A program made the position numbers and the translations under genes. DNA of 36,910 bases from Chara braunii (taxonomy: Eukaryota; Streptophyta; Charophyceae; Charales; Characeae): assembly GCA_003427395.1 (NCBI GenBank), contig BFEA01000446.1, forward strand, positions 1,359,636-1,396,545, read 5' to 3'. This document shows, in pieces, positions 9,644 to 18,581 of this stretch. How positions within the stretch are numbered: position 1 is the first letter of the stretch; every line of letters begins with the position of its first letter. The notes below the pieces were generated by a model. That model did not search any database, was not told the origin of the DNA, and saw nothing but the letters and a program-made list of their open reading frames with translations.

Positions 9644-9646
9644 TAA

Positions 9647-10085
9647 GCAACGATGTTATCTTTGAAGCAAAACTGGGTAAGGCTCCCAAACAGGTAATCA
9701 GGGTTAATGAGTAGTAGTAATTCGTAAGTCAAGAAAGAAGTGAAATCTGCTGCCAAGAGGGCATCTGCTGCCAAATAGTCCACATCTGCCACATCTTCTA
9801 CTGCTTTCCCAGATGCAGGGGGGCTCCCTCTTCCGACAAACAAAAGGATGTTCGTGGTGGACAGTCTGAGTCAAGGACGAGGGCAACGGCGACCTCGATG
9901 AATGCAAAGGCGGGAAAGAAGTCTGGGACGAAAATCAGGGGACGGGCATTGGCTCTTGCAAGTCCTTGCAAGTCCGTATATCGTCTTATCCGAAGGTTAC
10001 GATCTATGGAAGAAGATGATGGAGGAGAGGGGTGTTGTGATGGCGCTGCGCGCCTATGGCTTGTTGGTGGACTGTACAACGTTCC
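9647..10085. other. Intergenic, no gene recognised
   Basis: Mixed-composition sequence between the MITE chain and the CT microsatellite. The open frames have no recognisable domains. Confidence 0.5.
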
Positions 10086-10087
10086 AG

Positions 10088-10138
<51 letters not shown>

Positions 10139-10326
10139 TCTCTCTCTCTCTCTTGCTTGCGGTTGGTCTATCAATTTTCTGAAACGTACGTTCATGCTGG
10201 TCGTGTGTACAATGACAGTTGCCCAAAATGCGACTATAATGACTGTCATTGTAGACACGGCTATCATAACCGTACATTTCGGAACTTTGATAAACGAACT
10301 GCGAGGGAGAGAGAGAGAGAGAGAGG
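10086..10326. repeat. CT/GA microsatellite forming the arms of a large imperfect palindrome
   Basis: (CT)n at 10086-10153 runs into a segment (CAATTTTCTGAAACGTACG) whose degenerate inverse appears at about 10270-10300 (CGTACATTTCGGAACTTTG), followed by (GA)n. An inner inverted pair, AATGACAGT and ACTGTCATT, strengthens the fold. Confidence 0.7.
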
Positions 10327-10408
10327 GTGAAGACGGTAGGTAGCTTACGTGATACATCAAGGAGAATGGAGTGGAACAGGAGGACCGTTGTACAGCAAAA
10401 TGTGTGTG

Positions 10409-10409
10409 T

Positions 10410-10473
<64 letters not shown>

Positions 10474-10505
10474 GAGAGAGAGACAGAGAAAAGTCACCAA
10501 CTCAC

Positions 10506-10579
<74 letters not shown>
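10409..10579. repeat. Compound (GA)n - (CT)n - (AC)n microsatellite
   Basis: A GA run at about 10411-10490 with ACAG interruptions is followed after a short spacer by CT (about 10510-10540), then AC (about 10542-10579). The GA and CT blocks are mutually complementary. Frames here are artefacts. Confidence 0.9.
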
Positions 10580-10584
<5 letters not shown>

Positions 10585-10904
10585 GGGAAGAGCACGATAC
10601 GGCACAGGGCCCGATGGAAATGCAAATTTGTGGTGCCTCACGGCTGCGGGGGCATTGCAGAAAGATGGCTGCCCCTCATGAGGGCATATGGCACAGGGCC
10701 CGACCGTCAGTCCAAGGAGGCCGTCCTGGAAAGTTGCGGTCACTACCGACAAGGGCCTGTTGAAAATATTTTTTGGGCCCAGGGGCGCAACAGGTCAAAT
10801 CGGCCGTCGGAGGGGCGCGACACGAAATAACGCAAATTACAGGGGCGCCAGACAAATTTTCCCAAAAAGTAGTAATAATATTAAATCAAATTAAGTGCAA
10901 CTGA

Positions 10905-11286
10905 GGGCCTGGTTGCACTATTTGCCATCCGTCACATTTCGTGGCGGATGCGTGGAGAGTGAAAAAACATCGAATTGTGTCCAAATGGAGGCCTGGTTGC
11001 ACTTACTCGCCACTATATTTCTTCTACAGAAAAGTTAAAAAAAATTGTCTACCTGATGTAGACCCGTGAATCCCTGCACTCTCCAGAAAGTTGTTTTGTG
11101 GAGATGTTTGAGGACCACCACCCTCCACAAACGCACAGGCGGGGAAACTGAATTCACTCTCCACAACTTGTGTCCACGGTGTGGCCAGCGGTCTGACAGA
11201 TTTCGCATTCTCCAAGTTTGGCAAGTAAGTGCAACCAGGCGCCTACTGGCCAAACTTGGCGTATGGAGAGTAGTGCAACTAGGCCC
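10905..11286. mobile_element. GGGCC-family element with TSD TGA and a second element nested inside
   Basis: The outer ends GGGCCTGGTTGCACTATTTG and the inverse of GTAGTGCAACTAGGCCC are flanked by TGA at 10902-10904 and 11287-11289. A second pair of the same terminus, GGCCTGGTTGCACTTACTC and its inverse CAAGTAAGTGCAACCAGGC, lies at about 10990 and 11242. This is one family member inside another. Confidence 0.75.
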
Positions 11287-11289
11287 TGA

Positions 11290-12027
11290 TCTGGTCCTCT
11301 GTAAGCATACTCACTGTAGGACTTTTTGACTTACTTATGGACGCGGGCAGATATATCCAGATGCGGCTGTAAATGCCGCCAGATACATTTAAAGATAGGG
11401 CTAATTTGAGTACGCCCTGACACTTAGTGGTGGGGGGGGGGGGAAGTGGTTTTCCCTGTCTTCGCCCGATTTCCTGACGAGACACTACCCACCCAGCTTT
11501 CAATATAATTCTGTGGCACTCCCCCAATCCCCCAATCCTACCTCACTGAGGACCACCACCCCTCTACCCTAATTGTCTCTCCTCCTCTCTCTTCTCTCTT
11601 CCTCTCCATTTCTTATCCCTCTCAACTCCTTCTCCCTCCTCTCTCCTCCTCTACCTCTCTTCTCTCTTCTCTCTTCTCTCTTCCTCTATGGTGTGGATTT
11701 ACATTGTGTGAGGAATGCATTAATTTAACGATAACCTTGGCGGAAGAGAGCTTAGCGCGGAGTTGCCCCGAAGAAAGAAATTCAAAGAATTTGCTGCGGA
11801 TGCGATTAATATGTCTGAGCAATGTGTCCCAAGACCCCCGTCTTTTATGAGCTGCGGTGCAAGGGATGATGTTCATGAAAGAGGAAGATTTTGGGCGTAG
11901 GGTGATGGTCCACATACCTGAGTGTCGCAGGCTGTAGGTGGGTTCTCGGCTATTGGATTTTTTTGGATTAATGCCAAGGATTAATGTCCCCGAGCAGTTC
12001 AGAAACGGTCCGTCTACCTTGGAGATG
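11290..12027. other. Intergenic, no gene recognised
   Basis: Includes a dispersed repeat at about 11340-11420 (GATACATTTAAAGATAGGGC, GAGTACGCCCT) that also occurs near 7000, a G run at 11433-11443, and a CTCTCTTCCTC-rich stretch at 11578-11690. No supportable gene. Confidence 0.5.
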
Positions 12028-12101
12028 ACGGCTATGGATGAGTTCTGGAGTTTGTGTCATCTCGAAAGATGACAGCTATGGATGAGTTCTGGAGTTTGTG
12101 T
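12028..12101 (+). repeat. Two-copy direct repeat, 42-bp period
   Basis: The 32-bp unit beginning GACGGCTATGGATGAGTTCT occurs at 12028 and again, with one mismatch, at 12070. Confidence 0.85.
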
Positions 12102-12670
12102 CTGTCTTCGAGATGAAGGATGTGCCCGTGTTTTTTTGTGTTTTTTTTTCTGTTTTTTTTTCTTCATAAATCTGCCCTCTCCTCATAGGGGGACAGCCAT
12201 ATATTTTTGCTCTCACCTCACATATCTTTTAACTGGCCTCCTGGCATGTCATCATGGAACATATCTTTCTTTGCACTGCAGAACCTACCACTACTCCTAA
12301 GGCTATACGGGGGACCCCTGTAACCATAGCTTTCTACCTCTTTACGGTGAACGGAGATTACCTCTCTCCGTGGAGAGGGGTAAGAGAGGTGACGACATGT
12401 TTGCCACTTTGCCCTAGCCTTTAGGGTGCAGGGTTGGGGCCGCCGGTGGGGGCCCGGCTAACACAAGGACTGAGCATTTGCCAGTAACTGTAACTGTGCC
12501 TCCCTTTTCATCTTCCCCCACCCCATAGAGTAACAGTCGCGTCTAAGGGAACAGTCTCCCACACACCACACGCAACCCACTCACACACGCACTCACACCC
12601 GTGTTGGATGAAGACCTTTTTTTTTTTTTTTTTTTTTTTTGGATTTAGTGATACCGACTGAGAGGATCCA
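12102..12670. other. Intergenic, T-rich, no gene recognised
   Basis: Contains T tracts near 12130-12163 and 12617-12640 and a short palindromic ACCTCTCTCCGTGGAGAGG. I see no coding region. Confidence 0.5.
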
Positions 12671-12779
12671 GCGAACTATCTCAGTTGGTTGGCACCAAGA
12701 GTGCTACAGGCGGCCATGGGGTTTGAGACCACGACCTCCTGAATGCCACTTGCGCGCCTAACCAATTGAGCTCGGCCGC
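12671..12779. repeat. tRNA-like boxes on both strands
   Basis: Plus strand: an A-box-like TATCTCAGTTGGTTGGCAC at about 12677, then a B-box-like GGGTTTGAGACC at about 12719. Minus strand (12779 to 12710): GCGGCCGAGCTCAATTGGTT, then GGTCTCAAACCCC, with GCGGCC/GGCCGC able to close an acceptor-like stem. The B-box is degenerate, so this is a tRNA-derived repeat or pseudogene, not a confident tRNA. Confidence 0.45.
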
Positions 12780-12968
12780 TGGATGGAATGGATGTTTTCT
12801 CATGAAGGGAAGGGGAAAAAAAAAAAAAAAACCCTCACTCCCACGAACTTCCAGACTTCTGTGATTGATTTGATTGATGGAGACGAAGCAGTGGTGGGGA
12901 CGTTATTCCCGCTGCTTCCCTACTCACCAAATTTTTGACTGCTTGTGCAATCGGGCTCGACAAGTCAT

Positions 12969-13093
12969 GGGGCCTCGCTGCACTACTCTCGAAATGTGCA
13001 AAATGAGACTGAATAGACCTCTAGAACATGGAAAGATACATTGCCATTTTTTTTGTCTTCTGTGCATGTGGAGAGTACTAGTGCAGCAAGGCC
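12969..13093. mobile_element. GGGCC-family MITE with TSD CAT
   Basis: The ends GGGGCCTCGCTGCACTACTC and AGTGCAGCAAGGCC are inverted. CAT flanks at 12966-12968 and 13094-13096. The core has CTCTAGAACATGGAAAGATA and TCTTCTGTGCATGTGG, matching the copies near 6.2-6.6 kb. Confidence 0.8.
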
Positions 13094-13254
13094 CATTTCT
13101 CCTTGTTCCAGCACTCTGCTAAGTGAAAGAGATGAAAACAGGGGGTGCACCTTGCCCCGTTATTTGTGAAGATGCATTGCCCACTCTACACTCATCTCGA
13201 GAGGGGTACAGTGATCCCAAAAAAGTTACCCCCCAAAAGGGGAAACTACGCGGG

Positions 13255-13416
13255 AGTCACAAAAATGAGTTATAATTGCACTATGGGCCAAGATACAGTT
13301 TGGAATTGCAGTTCGGGCAATGTATACAACCCAGCTTTCTGGCCAGGTAGGGTGCCTGAAGTGCAATTGCAAACTGCCCCATCGTACCAATTATAACTCG
13401 TTTTTGTGATTCTACT
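13255..13416. mobile_element. Foldback element
   Basis: GTCACAAAAATGAGTTATAA at the left is matched by the inverse TTATAACTCGTTTTTGTGAT at the right, with about 35-bp arms. Flanking GTACAGTG and GGGGTAC phrases on both sides suggest an outer, degenerate pair. No coding capacity. Confidence 0.7.
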
Positions 13417-13815
13417 GAAGTTACCCGCCCCCCAAAAAAAGAGGAGTACAGTGTTGGGAAAAAAAGAAAAGAAGAGTACAGTGGAGAGTCTGGAGATCAT
13501 TAACGGTTTCTCTCCTGCTGTCCCATGCAGGACCTTGTCCCACTTGCACCGTTTAGTTGAAGCAACTCAACAGTGCGACAGCTGAAAATATTAATTCTAA
13601 TTCGATTTCAAATGAGAAATGCATTTATAAATGGCACGATGAATACAATTGTTCTCGTTTTTTCTTTTTTCACACTTGCAGTGGCATACGGCCACTTCCA
13701 TTCCACACCAGAAAAACGAGGCGTGAGCTGCCAGAATCCCTTGTGTACAAAAATGGCGAACGGAAGGAGGATCGCACAGTTTCTCTAGAAAAACGTCTTT
13801 AGGGGAACAAGAGGG

Positions 13816-13861
13816 CCGTTGAGCTCGCTGTCTCAAAAAAGGGAGACAGCTAGCTCAACGG
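13816..13861. repeat. Strong short hairpin
   Basis: CCGTTGAGCTCGCTGTCTC pairs with GAGACAGCTAGCTCAACGG: 18 of 19 bp around an 8-base loop. Confidence 0.8.
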
Positions 13862-14085
13862 AAAGTGGCGAGGGTAGGGGGAGTAGTATTCGAGAGAAAG
13901 GATTTACTTCTGCTTTTTGTTGTAAGAAAAAGCAACGATAGTCTCTACTGCCTTTTTTATTAAAAACGGACCACTAGATGACTTGGCCGACGTGCATCTC
14001 CGTTGTCGCCGCGTACAGTCACACAGCGTCGAAAACCCAACGTTGACCTAGCTCATCGGAGCTAGTGGGACATGGTCCCCGCAGG

Positions 14086-14652
14086 CAACTGTCCTACTCG
14101 AGCCCTTGTAGTTGGTACCTACTCGACGGGGCCAGATGCAACCATCACTTCAGCATTGACAAGATACTATCATTTCAGTTATTTTATCGCAACTGTCTCC
14201 TGAGGCCTTATCATCGAAGATCTTCAGTATCAACGGCGGACACTGTTTTCTAAGGACCAATTTCTTTAATTCATAACTGTCTCTTGGTGGCCTTCTTGTC
14301 AACGATCTTCAGTTCCAACGGAGCGCGCTGTCTTTCTAAAGAGTTCACTGTCCTTTTCTAACATTAATTCCTTATTTTCAAGATCTACGGATGCTAGCGA
14401 GTGAGCCAAGATCCACGAAGGGACTTAGTGGAACTCACCCTGCGGGAAGAAGCCCCCCAGAGGACCGACCGCCACTTGATCCAGGAGCTGCGAGTGTATA
14501 AGTAACCGGCACAGGACCGGTCGCTGCAGGCTGACTTGACTCGCGAGGAGCGGCTTCGGGATTTCGTCCGCCGGCAGCCCATCACATAGGCAATTCTGCG
14601 GTCACAGCACAGCCACCAAGTCTGCTCAGAGGCCGAGTTGTTTTTCTCGCCA
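14086..14652 (+). repeat. Split direct repeat A1: left end of the DIRS/Kangaroo-like element
   Basis: About 567 bp starting CAACTGTCCTACTCGAGCCC, repeated in direct orientation with high identity at 34011-34582. There is no copy of the B repeat next to it, as expected for the left terminus of a split-direct-repeat element. It starts with the triplet CAA that also ends the element on the right. The pre-insertion site can be read as GGTCCCCGCAGG-CAA-GGAAGTAC. Confidence 0.85.
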
Positions 14653-14843
14653 GACTCTGACCACACACTGCACGTGTCACTCAGCCTTTCCGGCACCTCA
14701 AGGGAATCTTGCCTCGGTCACCGCCAACCCCTCCCCCCCCCCTGCCCAAGCCTTTGTGTTTGATTCATTCAAAACTGGTCAGTCAAGGAACCCCCGCTCA
14801 TTCAAAAGTCCGGTAAGTCCTCTTTTTCTACCTGTCAGTCGTT

Positions 14844-16292
14844 TTGAACCCCATTCCCCATTCTCCGGGCCCAGTCCCTTCTGCTGCTTCTGGTTCTCCG
14901 CCGAATCGCAGAAGCAACTCGATCCAATCCTCTCCCCGCCAATCCGCTTCATCGCCGAGTCACTCCTCCTCCTTTCACTCCCCTCCTCATGACAATCCTC
15001 CCCTCTATGACCCTTTCCTCAAACACCACTACCCTGCCCATCTCCTTCCTCATTCCCTTTCCCCCATCTCCGCGGATTCTCTTCTTCAGGAATTTTCCTC
15101 CCTTATCGATTTTCCGTCGGCGGGTTTTTTGCCTCCTCCCATCACCACAGATCCAGTGCTGCAAGCATCTTCGTGATAGATCCGCCGACCGCATCTCTTC
15201 TCCCTCTTCACCTTTTTCTCCTTCCTCTTCTTCTTCCCGTCTCGTTAGTAAGGATTCAGAGGAATGCTATGGAAATAATTTTTGGTGACCTTCTCAATAT
15301 TGAAGATGTTATTGACTATGCTTCCTCGGCGGCTACTTTTAGGTTCCAAGACAACCAAAGGAACCTTTTTGTTCTGAAGAGAAAGCGCGCCTCGGAACTT
15401 CTTGCTCACTCTCTTTTCTCGCCGACAATCTTCAATCACCTAGTTGTTGATTCGCGCCCTCTCTCCTCCTTATCTTCAGGGGAATTGTTGAGAGCTCAGC
15501 TGGACTTGGCTGAGTTCCAGGTCAGGAATGCTAAGGGAATTGTGGCAAACTTCTTCGGTTTTGCCATTTGTATTGCGAAGATTGAAGCAAGATCTGCGCA
15601 ACCTTGGGTGGGGGAAGGGCTGCTGACCTTACTCCAGAACCTTCCTAGTTTGGCGGCATCGCCTTCACTTGCTCTTTCAGTTTCGGCATTTTTCAAGGAC
15701 TTTTTTTATTCACTTGGCACGGACGCTTCTCGAGATCTTCATCTCGAGAAGCTGGCAGACTGGGGTCCGGGACCCTGGTTTCGATACCTGAAGAAGAGGG
15801 CATGCGGCAAGCTCCCTGACTACGTTCTCCATCCCACTTTGACGCTAGAACCTTCACCGCCGTTTGCTCCAGATTATCCCAGGCTCTTCATTTCTTCAAG
15901 GAAGGGTTACAGGAAGTGTGTAAGCTTTACTCATAGGATAGTTACCGATGAAGAGGAGGGGGAAGCAGGCGCCTCAGGCGCATAGCAGGAAGAAAAAGTC
16001 TGGAAAGTCGGAGATTGAGGAAGCTTCCTCTTCTGATTCCCCATCTCCCCCCCCCCTTCCCCTTCAACCACTCTTTCTAGTCACGAAACCACCTTCTTCG
16101 TCTCACATCTCTGTAAATCCGCAACCTACTCTCCCGTCAGCCCCCAAAACTTCAAGGCAGAGGCGAAAGCCTAGGATTTGCAGGAATCTGGACTACCTTA
16201 TATTCTTTTTTCTTTTTCTTCTACTTTCTCTCCATCTCATCACCTTCTTCCTCCTCTACAAACCTAATCGTTTGCTTTGTCTCCATCCATAA
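14844..16292 (+). pseudogene. Gag-like structural ORF of the DIRS-type element, frameshifted
   Basis: The core is an open frame from an ATG at 15269 to 15985, beginning MEIIFGDLLNIEDV, with a compact helical-looking domain and no zinc knuckle. Upstream, a Ser/Pro-rich segment runs in two other frames (14844-15176, then about 15135-15288) and seems joined to the core by two small indels. Downstream, a basic then Ser/Pro-rich tail (KKKSGKSEIEEASSSDS) continues in another frame from about 15950. I recognise no named family. The call as a nucleocapsid-type protein rests on composition and on its place just inside the left terminal repeat. It could instead begin at 15269 as a shorter protein. Confidence 0.5.
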
Positions 16293-16975
16293 GACTGATT
16301 AATGGAGGATTTTTAATAGCATGCTAGTTCTTTCGGAGGATTTCTTGCCTCAAATTCCTATGTCGAATGCAATGATTTGATTGAACTACTGTTCGTCTTG
16401 CACTTTCAGTTGCAATTTCAAGTATTCGGAATACGGTTAATTCCTTGCAAATTAGCATGTTTATGTGCATTCTTATGGCTGGTTCATGACCTCTTAATTA
16501 GGAAAGCCAGCTGCATCTTTGTAAAAAAAAAAAAAGAAAAAAAAAAGGGGGGGGCGGAATGAAGCCAGTTTCTGTTGAGCCGCGGCCTCAGCAGCCTAGT
16601 CTTGTCAACTTTTCTATTCCAAAAAAAAAAAAAAAAAAAAAAAAAAGACAGGAAAGCAAAGGGGATGAATGTTACTTCATGCTTTTACGATGGTTATATT
16701 TAATATTGCATTTCGATCATCATCAGTAGGAAATTTAAGTCTGATTCTACAAATGAGATTTGAAATGAGTTATTGACTCTTCACTTAGCTCATCTGCAAT
16801 TCTCCCCAGCTGCCTGCATTTCTTTATGATGACGTTCGTTGATGAAGTAGCACGGAACGAGGCTGAAGACACGGAATCGATCATGCATCCTCAGCCTTGC
16901 GGACGCCCCGTGCCTATGATTTTGGACTTCTCGTTTTCGGTCTCAAAGTTTTTCATCTGAACTTCTCTATTCATA
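16293..16975. other. Non-coding DIRS-internal sequence with A tracts
   Basis: Contains A-rich tracts at 16520-16546 and 16621-16646. I could not assign a gene; it is inside the DIRS-type element. Confidence 0.5.
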
Positions 16976-17293
16976 GCCGCTTCTCTCATTGAGAGTTCTG
17001 GCGAGAAGCGTTACGTCTCCTTGGTAAAAAAAAATTGGCCGAAATAAGGAATGACGGCCGCTCCCGTATGGTCTGTAAGTAAAAGGAGTTTTCTAAAGAA
17101 ATGTGTGTAATCTAATACTTGTGTATGTGTATATTGTTTTTATGTATGTGAGCACAACCGCTTTCTCATCGCGAGTTCTTGTGTATCATATGAAGCGATT
17201 AAGTCCCCTCGGTAGGGACAGATTGGCCGAATTAAAAGGATGACGGCCGCCCTCGTATGGTGTGTAAATAAGAGGATTGTTTCCCAAGTAATG
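16976..17293 (+). repeat. Diverged tandem duplication of about 130-140 bp
   Basis: Unit 1 (about 16976-17107) and unit 2 (about 17157-17293) share, in order, GCGAGTTCTx, GAAGCG, ATTGGCCGAA, GATGACGGCCGC and CGTATGGT-TGTAA. They sit just left of the Penelope-like element. Confidence 0.65.
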
Positions 17294-17331
17294 CGTACGG
17301 TTGAGTTCTTCTTCGTGTGCCTTGTTTGTAT

Positions 17332-17343
17332 GTGCGTGGGTGT
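17332..17343. repeat. Left 12-bp TSD of the Penelope-like element
   Basis: GTGCGTGGGTGT, identical to 23006-23017. The sequence between the two copies is the inserted element. Confidence 0.85.
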
Positions 17344-17443
17344 ATGAAGTATGAAGGATAGAGAAAGTCTTCAAAAGCAAAGCAAAGCAGAGCAAACGTA
17401 GACAAGTCTTCAATCGTAGACCGAATGGTAAAAAAACATACTG
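17344..17443 (-). repeat. 3' terminal direct repeat (pseudo-LTR) of the Penelope-like element
   Basis: About 95% identical to the copy at the 5' end. It abuts the left TSD, so it marks the 3' end of the minus-strand element. Confidence 0.8.
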
Positions 17444-17496
17444 TCGTACTCATGCAGAACAAATGCAAAATACAAGAAAGATTATACAGTGGAATA

Positions 17497-17541
17497 GGCG
17501 TCCCCGACGCGTTTTGACGCCAGCCACGCCGTCATCTTCAG
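17497..17541 (-). ncRNA. Degenerate hammerhead-ribozyme-like fold in the Penelope-like 3' region
   Basis: On the minus strand, CTGAAGA (fits the CUGANGA core) is followed by a TGACG/CGTCA stem-loop, then AAAC, then a GCGTC/GACGC stem-loop and C-UA. The second core would need GAAA but reads AAA at that point, and no stem I is obvious. It resembles a decayed hammerhead. It could equally be an unrelated hairpin pair. Confidence 0.3.
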
Positions 17542-17543
17542 GG

Positions 17544-18581
17544 GGTTGACCACCTTTAAGCCCGTACTAACCAGTCCGATCGCTAACCCACTTCCGTCCG
17601 TTCCTCCTACCCGCGCCCGGACGCTAGTAGGAGTCGCAGGCCGTCAGTCCCAAAAGAGGTCGAGTAAGTTGCATTCCTGTCTTAAGTACTACCCACAAAG
17701 TCCGCACAGTCCAATTCCTACCTACAGTGTCGGCAAACCCAGGGTATACGACAAACCAAAAGTCCAAAATAGCCCAGTACCTGGCCCAGCCCAAAGCACG
17801 GTTATTCTATCCTACCTTAGTCAAAAGATGCCTGAGTAACAAGCCAAGGCCTAAGGGAGCAGCACAAGGGCACCCTGTCCCAACACATTCAGAAACTCTT
17901 AGTATTCAATGGCATCCTGACCCTACAACGTACAACAAAATATCACACCGGACAACAGGTAGGCCCCTGTCTCATAGAGTTCCTAATAAGACCTTGACAA
18001 GCGCAGCCTGGATACCAGGGCGCCCTGTCCCGTGATATCTACAGGGCCCGTATAGGGCAACAGCCAACCCAATCAGAAAATACTCAAAACTTGAAAAGAA
18101 AAGAAGAAACTAATAGGTGTCCTGACTCGTCATTACGTCAATCGAGCCAGCCGCCAGTACACACAGATGTCACAAGCAAATGCATAAAATTTATCGGAAT
18201 GCAGATTAAAGACACAACAAACAGTAACAGGCCCACCCGGATACAGTGGGGAAATAGATCGGAGCACAAATCAAGAAGCAGCTCATGGTCCCTTGTCAGC
18301 TTGTCAAAGAGCAAGTAACCGGTACAGGTAGGAGGCACCCAAGCACTCAAATCCGTAATGAAAGGCATAACCACCAGTTTCACCTACCCGGATACAATGA
18401 GGGGAGATGGGTCTACATTCATCAACCTGAGGTAATCCTACCACAACACTCATCATATACAGAAAACAGAAACCTACTCTAGTCGAGCTAAACACAACAG
18501 CAGACGGGTATCTCTCTGAGGCGGAACGAAATGAGACAGCATATGGCAATCCGTGCATCAGGGGCTCAGCGCATCTTGTTA
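17544..18581. other. 3' untranslated region of the Penelope-like element
   Basis: About 1 kb between the ORF2 terminal stop and the ribozyme-like fold. The short frames on either strand have no domain and no consistent coding signal. Confidence 0.5.
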
